From Apoda limacodes (lineage: Eukaryota > Arthropoda > Insecta > Lepidoptera > Limacodidae): a DNA stretch of 64,000 bases. Shown in pieces: positions 1 to 11,618 of this stretch. A model generated the notes under the pieces. That model searched no databases and was not told the DNA's origin. It was given only the letters and a program-made list of their open reading frames with translations. Positions within the stretch are counted from its first letter, which is position 1. Each line of letters opens with the position of its first letter. The stretch lies in the NCBI GenBank assembly GCA_946406115.1, contig OX291550.1, positions 30,666,722 through 30,730,721 on the forward strand, written 5' to 3'. Position numbers and translations under genes: made by a program.

Positions 1-1212
1 GGCGAGGCCTTTGTACCTGTGTAATATAGAAGCATTATAAACGATCAAACCTCAGAAGCAACGTCCATCACTAATACAAGCAAAGGAGTCGCATTCCAAT
101 ATTCAAATCGCTACAAGACTTCTCCCTATTTGGTGTCACCAGTCGCGTAGGTGAAGTATCACTGTCGCCTTCGCGTAATCAGCGTCCGACTCCCCGCAAC
201 ATGGCAACGGTTTACGTGTCAATTTAAATAAAACAACAATTGCCTTCTTTCGCAGTTTTTCGACTCTGACAGACAGCTCGGGGCAAGGACCTTTACCCTT
301 CTACACTGTGTAATCTGTTGTCGTCGTTCAAGTCGCTCGGCACTGAACTCACCTCCGTATTTGACCCAAACAAACGGATCGAAACGTTAGGCGAGAGATT
401 TTCAAACCGTCTGTGAGCTCAGCCGATGTAACTTGAAGCCACTAACGAATGTTAACGATAAACATTCTGAGAGATCAGAAGGTTTTAGGCTTCCGATCCC
501 CGGGCATGCCTCCATTTCATCTCCTTGTCTCCACTTTACTTTACTCAGGCGAGGTCTTTTTACCTGTAGGGTATAGCAGCAGTATAAGCAATCAAACATT
601 AGAAGCAACATCCATCGCTAAATCAAGCAAAAGAGTCGCATTCCAATATTCAGGTCACTACAACACTACCACCTTTTATTAGCCATCAGAAAGGTACATA
701 ATTCCTCTCATATTAGAATGTATTCACTCAATAATACATTGCATTTTATATCAATTTATCGCATTTTGCATATGCCCACCTCATACGCTTTCTTTATATA
801 TTGTGGCCACGCGATGCTCGCCGCTGCCTATGTATGTCTACGTAAACTTATGCTGTCCCGGGTGTTCTAGTAATGAAATTTATTTTATTTTGAATTTAGG
901 TTTTTAACTACATAAATGTGTTAAGCCCGTCTTTAGAAAGTCTACAAAAATATTAAAGACCTCCACCACCACGATCCTGGCTTACTTTTTCTAAGTCCTC
1001 GATCTTCCACGATCTTATTTAATTATTATTTTGATAACTATGTTAGATTTATATAACAATTTTATTTTATATATATATAATTTTTTTTTTCTTCTTTTTT
1101 TTTTTTTTCTTTTTTTTTTTTTTTATTATTAAATTTTATTTTTATAGAATTTAATATTATAAGGGACGAAGATGGCTTGGTAGACGGGTAGGCTTGGCAG
1201 ATGGGTACATTC
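1..1212. repeat. Left copy (A) of a 1.2 kb near-identical duplication
   Basis: This block matches 7234-8445 at a constant offset of 7,233 bp with only a few single-base differences, for example near 179, 570 and 806. Bases 1-137 are the end of one tandem unit of about 545 bp and 138-682 a second, slightly diverged unit. Bases 683-1212 are a non-repeated tail that holds an AT microsatellite, a T-rich tract with scattered C (about 1081-1130) and a final GC-richer segment ending in gatgggtaca. Homology stops sharply after base 1212. The repeat is cut by the left window edge. Short open frames inside it recur identically in both copies and look non-coding. It may be a transposable element with internal tandem units, a segmental duplication or an assembly duplication. 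Confidence 0.9.
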
Positions 1213-3574
1213 ACCCCCAAAAATCTTACGGAACTTGCTGCAGGAAGATTTTTAAAGCTAATAAAACTTACTAAACCATACTATACTTTTATTTACACCC
1301 CCCAGACTCTTTATCTTCTTCTAATTATTTTAACCTTTGCATTGTTATAATTCGTTGAAGCCTCACAATACTGAAATACATCTTACATTGTCTTTCTATT
1401 CAGTCAATCTCCTCCATTTCACGGACAGCAAATTGTAGGCGTAAGGCCTACGGTATATGCGTCTACCTATTTAATTTATACTTTATTTAATTGAGTTTAA
1501 AACTATTATTTAATGAATTAAGCGCTTATAGCCAATAATTAAAACCAAATAGACATAGGCTAGTTCCCCGCAAAGCTAACAATTATTTGCATCCGCATCG
1601 CGCAGAAACCATCCACAATCACATCGGTAGTTATAACTATTATATTAGATAGTGTTTTACACTAAAACTCTAGCAACTAGCATTGTTTTTGCAGCAACTC
1701 AGGAACCTCATCACTGTCACCACGGCTTGATATAGCCATATAGACAGAGGCCAGTCCCAAGCGACTCCATGTTCCAAAGTTCTAATTAAATTATAAAATT
1801 ATATTTTTGTTTAATGATAACGTCATATAACACATTTTATTTTTTCTTTGCGTGAATATTCTGATTAGGATAGTAGTTGTAAACTAGCGCACTCCCACCC
1901 TACGCTCAAGCTAATATATTCTTAAAAATCTTTGTCATAAAGTAGCCAAGCAGGCATAAACTCTCAAATAGCAACTTCAGTTTGTGATCGCGAATAAGAA
2001 ACTAACAACCACTAAATAGGTTTAAACATTTAAATACCTATTATTTATTACATCACTGTTCCCCAACATAAAACTATAGCAATTTGTCTTACTTTATTCT
2101 GTCCTAAGTAATATATGTTTTATGTTTATTGAAACCATAGCAAGCAATATTTACTAAAGGAATTTAAAGTCTACACTACTGCTTATAGTGGTAACACATC
2201 AACCTAACAGAGGTGCGATAATTACCATTTTCCTATTGTTACTCACATATTGCCAACTGAATGAATCTCCCCCTAGACAGATAAGTCCAAATCATAGTCT
2301 GATCTATTGTTTATGTCGACCAAGATCCCAATGTTGTGGCCAAAGGTTTCAAGATCTTAACGCGGAGTAGTATCTTAAACAGGAACACCGTTACGTGTTG
2401 GCTGCAATTAAGAAGTCTTTTCGACTTAATTTCACCCACACACTCTGGCAAGTAAATGCGTCACACCAAACTTTCTGTCGCCTGGTATTCCGCACTTTAA
2501 CCCTAGCTCACTAAGAAGCTCAAGGTCCACTTATACGCTGATAAAACTAATATATCTAGTGTGAGGACGACTACAAACCCAACGAAAAGTATTAATAATT
2601 TCTGTGCATTTCACGGTGACTAACTACACACATCTCCCTATCGTGATTAATTTTCCCAGCGTGCCAGACACAGGCCTCTCAAGATATACTCATTTTTTCG
2701 AACTGGATTGCTATGTACAAACCAGTTTTGCGAATAATAACAAAATTCTTGTAAAACAGAAATAGCACATGTTCATTTTTGTGTTACATATACCTATACA
2801 ATAGAGAAGCTACAAAGTTAGACTGAAATGTCTAGTTTCAACTCGTTCCCTATTCATCCACTCGGCAACAGTCTGAATAGGTGTATCTAGTAAGGTCTGT
2901 TTCTTTCTAAATACAATGGTTTTCACTTTAATTCAGTCATGATTGTATCAATCGCGCCTCAAACAAATTTTTGACATGCCACCAGATATAAGCAACCCTA
3001 ATGCCCCCTAAATATCATTTGTTATTATTAAACCCTTTCTTAAAATAATATACTTGTGTATTTATTGTCTATGTTGAGCGATATATAATTTTATTAAACA
3101 ACCAAATGTTCTATTTAGATCTTTATCTCTCTCATCATTTTATTATTATAAGTGTAAGACTTAAAAACCCATAAGGCTAGATTTTATCACGAAATAAAAT
3201 GAAGTATTATACAGTTAATTATAATTAATAATAAAACAATTTCATAGTTTGACCTCAAAATTTTAAAAATCATAGTAGCGTTCTGTATTAAAACAGATCC
3301 TGATGTGATTGAAGCAAATGAATACAAAATGTTATGTGTTCAATATCCTTAATCATTTTTATTTTCCTTTATATCTCAGTGTGTACATTTTAAAATTTGT
3401 TTAAATTTATATTTATCCTTATAAAATTTAACAAACAAAAAAGATTTTGATATGTTCCCAGACTACGATCTTTTTATCCTATTTTAATTTATACCTGCTG
3501 CATTCATTCATTATTTCTATTAAAAATTTATTTCAAATTGTCTAAACAAACAGACTAAACTACAGTATTTAATT
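1213..3574. other. AT-rich intergenic DNA, no gene seen
   Basis: I find no convincing exon, RNA gene or intact element here. The one open frame above 60 codons is low-complexity and has no splice context. The sequence is AT-rich with short A and T runs. Confidence 0.6.
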
Positions 3575-3860
3575 AAAGCCCGCCCTATCGACATAAAACT
3601 ACTTAATTATCTTCTTAATTATACTAATGAAGTTTGCTATAGCAAGCTATAGCTCCATCTATTGTTCTCTAAACTCTGTTATAGTTATTTCCGCAAGAAC
3701 TTTTGAATTTTTCGAGATAAAATGTAGCCTTTATGCCATTCCAGGACCTAGCCTATATGCCAAATTTCATCTCGATGCGTCCAGCGATTGAAGCGTAATT
3801 GAGCAACAAACATATATCCAGACATACAAACCTCACATTAATACTACCAGTAGGATAGAT
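3575..3860 (+). repeat. Interspersed repeat with 'aagcccgccct ... aatactaccagtagga' ends
   Basis: This is a diverged member of a family also seen at 14690-15215 (reverse), 25265-25830 and 38040-38285. Shared landmarks are a cgcccgccct head, the stretch gaagtttgctatagcaagct, the phrase gccaaatttcatctcgatgcgt, and a tail of the tactaatattagtagga type. No coding capacity is visible. I do not assign a class name. Confidence 0.55.
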
Positions 3861-5796
3861 TTAAACCCTGGCTCCAACTTGTCAAGTTTAAAGAAATAGT
3901 TTAAATCAATAAAGGTTTACCGCAAACAACCTTTAGAAGTGCAGACGAAACAATCCTAGATCCCTTTACCGAGTTAAGAAAATCTATATTGCAGTTCACG
4001 TTAATATTGTAAGGATACTGAATACAAAACTAGTTTTGCGATTATAGTGATTACGATTTTTATCTTTGTTAAAAACATTTATTCCATAGGCCCCTCGAAG
4101 TAAAACTTACTGTAACAACTGTTCAATCCCGAGAATTTCTTTAAAATTGTCAACCAAAATAAGACAGCTAATTCTCTTAGTAGACCTCACTCTTTACTTA
4201 AAATTCAATCACCTAACAAAATCCACCATGAATGCAACAATACAATAAATTAGAAATGTCAGCAATCGATTTTTTATTTATTTACTAGATTGGATTTTGT
4301 ACAAAACTACTTTTAATTGAAAGAATGAAGTTTTCCTATAAGTAACTTAATAAACCCAAAAAATACATGTAAACCTACATAAATTACATCAACATAATTT
4401 GCATAAATGGATGAGCGTTATCACCTTGCCTTACGACACAGTATACTACTTACTCAAATTCACATTAAGTAAAATGAAATTATCATTTTTTTTTTTTTTT
4501 TTTTTTTTTTAATAGAACATATTAAATATCTTATTAAGTTGTTGGATATGAATTAGGTTTTATTTGATTTAATTAACCATGGAGTAAAATTTTTCCTATT
4601 CTCAATGTTTAAAGCTAAAAGACTAAAAACTATACCTATTTTGTTTAACCGATATAAATTAGTTGCAAACTAAAACTTGCAATAAATACGTTTCTCATAA
4701 ATACAAAGTATCTAGATAATATCGACTGTTGTGGTTTAAGTGTAATTTGTAAAAGTATAAATTATTTACTTATTTTATTCAATAAAAAGATACTTTACTA
4801 CTTATTATAGACATTTGTTTCAAAATACCGATTCGAAATCTTAGTAATGTAAAATGAATTCACTAGTTTAATCTCAAACAAAATCTTAGTAAAGTCAAAA
4901 CTAAAAGTTAATTAAAAGTCTAAATAACCAAATATTAAAAAAACTTGAATTTACGATAATTTCGAAAACACTCACAGGTACTTATACTTTTGCCAAAATT
5001 GAAATATAACATAAACTACTACATTAAATCAACTATCAAAACAACAGATATTTATTTTGACTATTTTGTCATTGATTCACATGTAACAACTTCTACTTTG
5101 TGTATGAGGCAGGTACCAAAACTAAACTGCTATGTATTCCTCATTCAATTGACTCTCGATTTTTTTTTATTTTTTATGATTTTAAATAAAATTTAAATTT
5201 TGTATTTATTAAAATAATTATAAACGACTACGAATAAAATCAGTTCAATAGCGATTCTAAACTTTATAAGATTTTATATAAATCTAATAATCCTGGTCGA
5301 AGGCAACCAAATTGTAACTAACCCCCCCAAAGAACACCTATACTAACTACCCTTAACGTACCTACTTAACTAACCAGCATGGAAAGAAAGATTATAAGAC
5401 AATATGAACACGAAACTTGAAAATTGAAGTATAAATTTATCGAAGGTTTGGCTATGTGATCGTCTGAGTGGTAGGACCTTATTGTGTAATGTAGACCGCA
5501 GGTTCTTTAAGAGAAAGACTGAAACACCGTTCTAGTAATAAAAATAGTATCCTCTACCCCTATGCGCTTTTTATTTTTCTAAAAAAATAAAAAGGCGGAA
5601 AGCTCCACCCAGCGCTTCCCACGGTACGTGTCCATACCGAGGCTAACTTAGCGCACATCCCCCGAAGGAGTAGAGGTGTGAAATCATAAATGGTATAACC
5701 ATTAAATTATCGTTGCAGCCGAAGCTGAAGACCGAAGTCTTAATATGTAGTTTCAGGAACAAATCCTTGTGCGTGCATAGCACAAACACTCAGCCT
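3861..5796. other. AT-rich intergenic DNA, no gene seen
   Basis: A T tract lies at about 4490-4510. A 68-codon frame at 4990-5196 is rich in I, K, N and F and looks like chance opening in AT-rich DNA. A small GC-richer patch at about 5595-5665 carries no recognisable exon. Confidence 0.55.
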
Positions 5797-6024
5797 TTAG
5801 GCCAAAGAGTGTGACATCCGTTCGCACAGACACAGCCATGACATTGTCAAGAGAGCACGTCTCGTGTTAAGCACACTCCGAAGAGCAGGACGCAATAAAC
5901 CCCACTGAACCATTTGTGTAGTAGGTAATTTATGTACCAATGGAACAGCCATGGAATTCACCAAGAGGGCACGCCCCATGCTTAACACACTCCGAAGAGC
6001 AAGACGCAATAAGCCCCACTGCAT
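5797..6024 (-). repeat. Diverged two-copy tandem repeat, 113-bp spacing
   Basis: Two segments, about 5833-5912 and 5946-6024, share a block of roughly 79 bp that includes cacactccgaagagca and gcaataa(a/g)ccccactg. On the minus strand both read in one open frame, giving the recurring peptide QWGLLR.ALRSVL. The frame is 75 codons, has no splice context and matches no family I know, so I treat it as a duplicated non-coding or decayed segment. Confidence 0.55.
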
Positions 6025-6280
6025 CCATGTAACTTCAGTCGTAGATTATAAATGATATATTTCGGTTTTCAAGCCGGCGTCCACACCATACATGATCAAG
6101 GATTCATAAGTAGGTTAAATGTATAGGTATATTATCAATTCAAGTACGAAGAAATATAGTTTATAGTTTATTTGATCGATTAACGATAGAATAAGTGTGA
6201 GTTATATTATTTATGTAATATTCAGTATCGCAGATTTTTAGGAATTTAGTCGCGAACCAAATATGATTCCATGAGTTGTT

Positions 6281-8445
6281 ACCAGTCGCGTAGGTGAAGT
6301 TTCACTGTCGTCTTCACGTAATCAGCGTCCGACTCCCCACAACTTGGCAACGGTTTACGTGTCAATTTAAATAAAATACAATTGCCTTCTTTCGCAGTTT
6401 TTCGACTCTGACAGACAGCTCGGGGCAAGGACCTTTACCCTTCTACACTGTGTGATCTGTTGTCGTCGTTCAAGTCGCTCGGCACTGAACTCACCTCCGT
6501 ATTTGACCCAAACAAACGGATCGAAACGTTAGGCGAGAGATGTTCAAACCGTCTGTGAGCTCAGCCGATGTAACTTGAAGCCACTAACGAATGTTAACGA
6601 TAAACATTCTGAGAGACCAGTAGGTTTTAAGCTTCCGATCCCCGGGCATGCCTCCATCATCATCTCCTTGTCTCCTCTTTACTCAGGCGAGGCCTTTGTA
6701 CCTGTGTAATATAGAAGCATTATAAACGATCAAACCTCAGAAGCAACTTCCATCACTAATACAAGCAAAGGAGTCGCATTCCAATATTCAAATCGCTACA
6801 AGACTTCTCCCTATTTGGTGTCACCAGTCGCGTAGGTGAAGTATCACTGTCGCCTTCGCGTAATCAGCGTCCGACTCCCCGCAACATGGCAACGGTTTAC
6901 GTGTCAATTTAAATAAAACAACAATTGCCTTCTTTCGCAGTTTTTCGACTCTGACAGACAGCTCGGGGCAAGGACCTTTACCCTTCTACACTGTGTAATC
7001 TGTTGTCGTCGTTCAAGTCGCTCGGCACTGAACTCACCTCCGTATTTGACCCAAACAAACGGATCGAAACGTTAGGCGAGAGATGTTCAAACCGTCTGTG
7101 AGCTCAGCCGATGTAACTTGAAGCCACTAACGAATGTTAACGATAAACATTCTGAGAGACCAGTAGGTTTTAAGCTTCCGATCCCCGGGCATGCCTCCAT
7201 CATCATCTCCTTGTCTCCTCTTTACTTTACTCAGGCGAGGCCTTTGTACCTGTGTAATATAGAAGCATTATAAACGATCAAACCTCAGAAGCAACGTCCA
7301 TCACTAATACAAGCAAAGGAGTCGCATTCCAATATTCAAATCGCTACAAGACTTCTCCCTATTTGGTGTCACCAGTCGCGTAGGTGAAGTATCACTGTCG
7401 CCTTCGCGTAAGCAGCGTCCGACTCCCCGCAACATGGCAACGGTTTACGTGTCAATTTAAATAAAACAACAATTGCCTTCTTTCGCAGTTTTTCGACTCT
7501 GACAGACAGCTCGGGGCAAGGACCTTTACCCTTCTACACTGTGTAATCTGTTGTCGTCGTTCAAGTCGCTCGGCACTGAACTCACCTCCGTATTTGACCC
7601 AAACAAACGGATCGAAACGTTAGGCGAGAGATTTTCAAACCGTCTGTGAGCTCAGCCGATGTAACTTGAAGCCACTAACGAATGTTAACGATAAACATTC
7701 TGAGAGATCAGAAGGTTTTAGGCTTCCGATCCCCGGGCATGCCTCCATTTCATCTCCTTGTCTCCACTTTACTTTACTCAGGCGAGGTCTTTTTACCTGT
7801 AGTGTATAGCAGCAGTATAAGCAATCAAACATTAGAAGCAACATCCATCGCTAAATCAAGCAAAAGAGTCGCATTCCAATATTCAGGTCACTACAACACT
7901 ACCACCTTTTATTAGCCATCAGAAAGGTACATAATTCCTCTCATATTAGAATGTATTCACTCAATAATACATTGCATTTTATATCAATTTATCGCATTTT
8001 GCATATGCCCACCTCATACGCTTTCTTTATATATTGTGGCCACGCGACGCTCGCCGCTGCCTATGTATGTCTACGTAAACTTATGCTGTCCCGGGTGTTC
8101 TAGTAATGAAATTTATTTTATTTTGAATTTAGGTTTTTAACTACATAAATGTGTTAAGCCCGTCTTTAGAAAGTCTACAAAAATATTAAAGACCTCCACC
8201 ACCACGATCCTGGCTTACTTTTTCTAAGTCCTCGATCTTCCACGATCTTATTTAATTATTATTTTGATAACTATGTTAGATTTATATAACAATTTTATTT
8301 TATATATATATATTTTTTTTTTTTCTTCTTTTTTTTTTTTTTTTCTTTTTTTTTTTTTTATTATTAAATTTTATTTTTATAGAATTTAATATTATAAGGG
8401 ACGAAGATGGCTTGGTAGACGGGTAGGCTTGGCAGATGGGTACAG
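6281..8445. repeat. Tandem array of ~545-bp units plus tail (duplication copy B)
   Basis: The landmark accagtcgcgtaggtgaag recurs at 6281, 6823 and 7371, giving units of 542 and 548 bp. The third unit is diverged at its end and runs into the unique tail 7916-8445. The last 1.2 kb (7234-8445) is the partner of 1-1212. Each unit carries the same internal landmarks, such as gacagacagctcggggcaag and ggatcgaaacgttaggcgag. The array starts abruptly after gagttgtt at 6280 and stops after gatgggtaca at 8445, with no clear inverted ends. No protein of recognisable type is encoded. Confidence 0.9.
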
Positions 8446-8605
8446 CTAAAATGTTAAACTTGGGCGACCGACGACCAGCAATGAACATAATAGTTAGAGA
8501 TGAAGATAACTAACAACGTTCTCTCAAAACTGACCGCTCTACGGACGATAACTGGCGTAAAATTGCTTTTTAAATTAAATTAAATTGAAATAAGTACTAG
8601 CTCAC

Positions 8606-8751
8606 CTAGCAGACGTTATTGTGCCGTAAGAGTTGCAGCACCCACTAGTGGCGAGTAATAGCAAGATTAGCAACAAAAAACCCTCTTCATAAAAAAAACA
8701 CTTCGATGTGCCAAGTGCCATGGTGATCGCTCAAACGATATCGCAGTTCAT
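8606..8751 (-). CDS. Candidate first coding exon with signal peptide
   Basis: A splice acceptor (attttag, 8752-8758) precedes a short leader. An ATG at 8721 sits in a strong start context (caccATGG). The frame runs 38 codons plus two bases to a donor, ctag/gtgagc, after 8606. The peptide opens MALGTSKCFFYEEG, followed by a hydrophobic core FLLLILLLLA and then a Cys-rich GCCNS segment, which is a typical secretory signal. If the donor is not used, the frame stops two codons later and would give a 39-residue peptide. The next exon would lie to the left. The adjacent 2.2 kb is the tandem repeat array, so the partner exon was not found. The protein is not recognised. Confidence 0.5.
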
Positions 8752-8929
8752 CTAAAATATAATAAGTAAACTCTTTAACAAAAACTTGCTAAATTTAATT
8801 GGAAAATTCATTCACAGAATATTTTTCTTTACTTAACAAAACTTTTTTCGTTCTTGTCAATTATGTAGGCGAGGCATTAGATCAGGTGAATTTTCTTATG
8901 AGGTAAAACTTCTCCTATCGCCCTCCTAC

Positions 8930-9115
8930 CTTCAAAAATTGAAACCGTATTTCGTTCAGAGTGCGCCTGTAAGCGATGTATCGGTTGTGAGAGTCAACGT
9001 CGTCGAGGGTCCAAGCCCTGGAGCCCGAAACCAGCACCGACGGCACCTGCCGAGAGATCTTCTCCTCGCGCACAAACACTTTGCAACCAGATGCAAAGCT
9101 GGGACCGAGATCATC
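8930..9115 (-). CDS. Candidate internal exon, 62 codons, unknown protein
   Basis: The frame is exactly 62 codons (phase 0 to 0) between an acceptor (acttag, weak pyrimidine tract) and a good donor (gaag/gtagga). The translation opens DDLGPSFASGCKVFVREE and later reads WTLDDVDSHNRYIAYRR. It has a balanced, protein-like composition and GC-rich third positions, unlike the surrounding AT-rich DNA. Other frames here are partly open but are rich in R, P and C, as expected of shadows. Joining to the acceptor at 8752 in phase 0 would add only six codons before a stop, so either that is the C-terminus or the two exons belong to different genes. I do not recognise a domain. Confidence 0.5.
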
Positions 9116-11399
9116 CTAAGTATCTATCTTTTTTTATATTTTACTGAAAAATGTTCATAATGAATGACCACTTTTGACCCAATATCTTTTATGTTGTATA
9201 CCTTTTGTGTATTATTATAATCAAGAAGTTGCCATTGAAGTTCTATGCTGATACTCGAAATGAGCGCAAGCTGGCAAATATTTTATATTCTCAAATAGTA
9301 GGTTTTAAGTTCCCGTACATCATCATATTCACGTACTACTTACTGTGTTTTATTTAATTTGAATTTCCTGATTCCGCTGGACTATTTGAAAAAAATATAA
9401 CTGAAAGTACTAACAATATTTTCACGTGTCACTGGTTACAGGTCTATGGATCCTCCAGGGCATCCGCCTGTCATAAGATTTGCTTAAAAGGACATGAACA
9501 CGTTTCCTAAGAAATTTGAACTTTCTGTTAAAATTTGCATGAATTATTTATTTCTAATATTATTGGATTAGCTTTCATTTCTTAAAAGAGTAATTTTGGG
9601 TTTTAACGAGGTTTTGTAAAGTTGTAATAAATATTACGAGTACAAGATTTTTATAATTTAATTGTTTTATTTTAAGATAAGTAAAGACCATTTAAAACAA
9701 ACCGATTTAGAAATTTAAAGACTGTGGTTTCCTACACAATTCGTACATTCATATAATTTTTTTTTAAACTTTTACCATCAGACAGTTCACAAACATTTGG
9801 TATATACTACCAATAAAATCATAAAATCAGTTATATATTGTAATATATTGGTCCACTGCTGAACATGAGCCTGCCGCGGCGCGCCATTACTTTCGCATCG
9901 AGCCAGCACCGGCCACCCTTTTAAGGTCATCAGTAAGTACGGAGTTATATACATATAGAAAACCGTGGGTTCGATGTTGTTAAATTATATATTGGAACCA
10001 CTAAAAATAAATACGTATTTCAATGTCCTTGTAAGAACCTTTAAAAATTTACAATGCATCTTTGTTTTTTATTCATTTTTCTATTGTTTTACAATAATAT
10101 AATTTATTATAATTATTATATAAAAAGTTTTGACTTGTAATATGTAAATATAATTAATTAAATCTCATAGTTTGAAGGAGAGAAAGAAACCGCAAAGATC
10201 TTACTTGATAAGTTTAACATTTAATTTGTTTAATATTCTGAAGACATTTAAGTTATAAAGGGCACGAATTCAATTCGTTCAAAACCTCGCGACTAATCAC
10301 ATAAAGCCATACACTTTTTAGACGTTCTCTATTAATACGCAAAATTAGAAAACCGAGTGACTGGCGAATATCATTATATTACAAAGGAGTTCAAACTGAC
10401 CTAGACAGTTATATTGTTACTACATATGTTAGAAATTGAACTGACGACTAACTATTTTTAGACATAATTCTTTTCATTTAAAACTAAAGCTATGCAAGAT
10501 CCTTTACAGACGAATAACCAGGACCTAAAACTCGGTAAAAGCGCGAGAGCATTTGAACAATATTATTATATCATATTTAACTAAACAGGTCAGACCAACT
10601 TTACTGATACTTATTGGTCTGAGTAAAGAGGAGCACAAAAAAACTTAAAGAGTATTCCTTTTTTGTCGAAAATTTCCTCCTCACGAAAAGGTATTGTTAT
10701 TTTCTTCTTTACCAGTTTCTACAGCTGTCACATATTGTATTGTTTGAACATACAATAGCAAATTTATAACTAAAGTAAAACTTCTTTGAACGCAAGTAAA
10801 ATTTCAATGTTGCAACATTTTATTAAAACGAATGTGAGAAATAGAGAATTATATTTTTATATTTACTTAATTATGTTGTTCACACAATCGTAACCAAACA
10901 CGTAATTTCTAACCGTTTCACGGCACATGCTAAGTTTATATAAAATTTGTATGCAAACCGGTTTCAACTTGCGGTATCTTTAGGGAACCAAAATGGTGAA
11001 AAGAAATCCCTATGGTAAGACTTCGGGGTCTGGGTGTATGTCACAGCTGCTTTTCAGAAAAATTGCTCGACTATAAATTGGGTACAGTTGTGTAACTTGC
11101 GTGGCCGCATATATCTAAGGTGATTCCAAAACCATTTTCTTTAATCTTTTGTGTACTACAGTTGAGAGAAACTCATCCCAAACAATTTAAGCTCTTCTGC
11201 AAAGAGAGCTTTCTCTCTTCATGACCACCATTTTTTAGAATCATCAGTTAATATTGCTGTTGGACAAAAATGATAAAGTTTTCAATATCACGGGATGTAA
11301 TACGATAATAATATATTATATGGCAATTATAAGCAGCAATCAATGAAGGAAGAGGAGGAAAATTCACAAAAGTTTTGCTTCTGCATTCTAATACTCCAG
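9116..11399. other. Intergenic or intronic DNA, mostly featureless
   Basis: This is AT-rich sequence without convincing exons. It contains one short repeat, listed separately at 9838-9935. Upstream exons of the 8930-9115 exon, if present, could not be identified. Confidence 0.5.
9838..9935 (-). repeat. Fragment of the 'ggtccactgctgaaca' repeat family
   Basis: The phrase ttggtccactgctgaacatg followed by GC-rich sequence also occurs, diverged, at 47395-47600. In insects this phrase commonly marks the end of decayed RTE-type LINE copies read on the other strand. That link is my inference from memory of the family. Confidence 0.4.
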
Positions 11400-11618
11400 T
11401 TCATACCGCTGAGATGGCAAAGACTGCCGTGCATGATCGACTACTCACTTAAAAACTGTGAACCACCCGATGAACAGTACAGACCTGGCCCCCAATTACA
11501 ATTCCCACACCTAAATAAAGATCTCGAAAAAAATGATTCGCTGACGATGAGGCACTTAAGGATGAGGCGACCGAACAATTTGAAAATCAAAACGAAAGCT
11601 TCTTATATACGAGTTTGA
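11400..11618 (+). CDS. Candidate terminal exon, unknown protein
   Basis: A branch-like ctaat and an acceptor (atactccag) end at 11399. From 11400 the frame runs 72 codons in phase 0 to a TGA at 11616-11618. The peptide contains RWQRLPCMIDYSLKNCEPPD and later LTMRHLRMRRPNN, with ordinary codon use. A competing minus-strand reading also exists: an acceptor ctttatttag and a donor taa/gtgagt bracket about 62 bases that include WGPGLYCSSGG. Only one strand can be right. I prefer the plus strand because its frame is longer. No family is recognised. Confidence 0.35.
   Translation, partial: FIPLRWQRLPCMIDYSLKNCEPPDEQYRPGPQLQFPHLNKDLEKNDSLTMRHLRMRRPNNLKIKTKASYIRV

Noticed and set aside
402..682. Open frames of 69 and 77 codons, repeated at 7635-7915
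   Set aside because: They are identical only because the whole block is duplicated. They overlap on opposite strands, have no splice context and sit in a tandem repeat.
8939..9160. Plus-strand frames (73 codons and an R/P/S-rich alternative)
   Set aside because: The minus-strand frame between splice sites has the more protein-like composition; the plus frames look like shadows.
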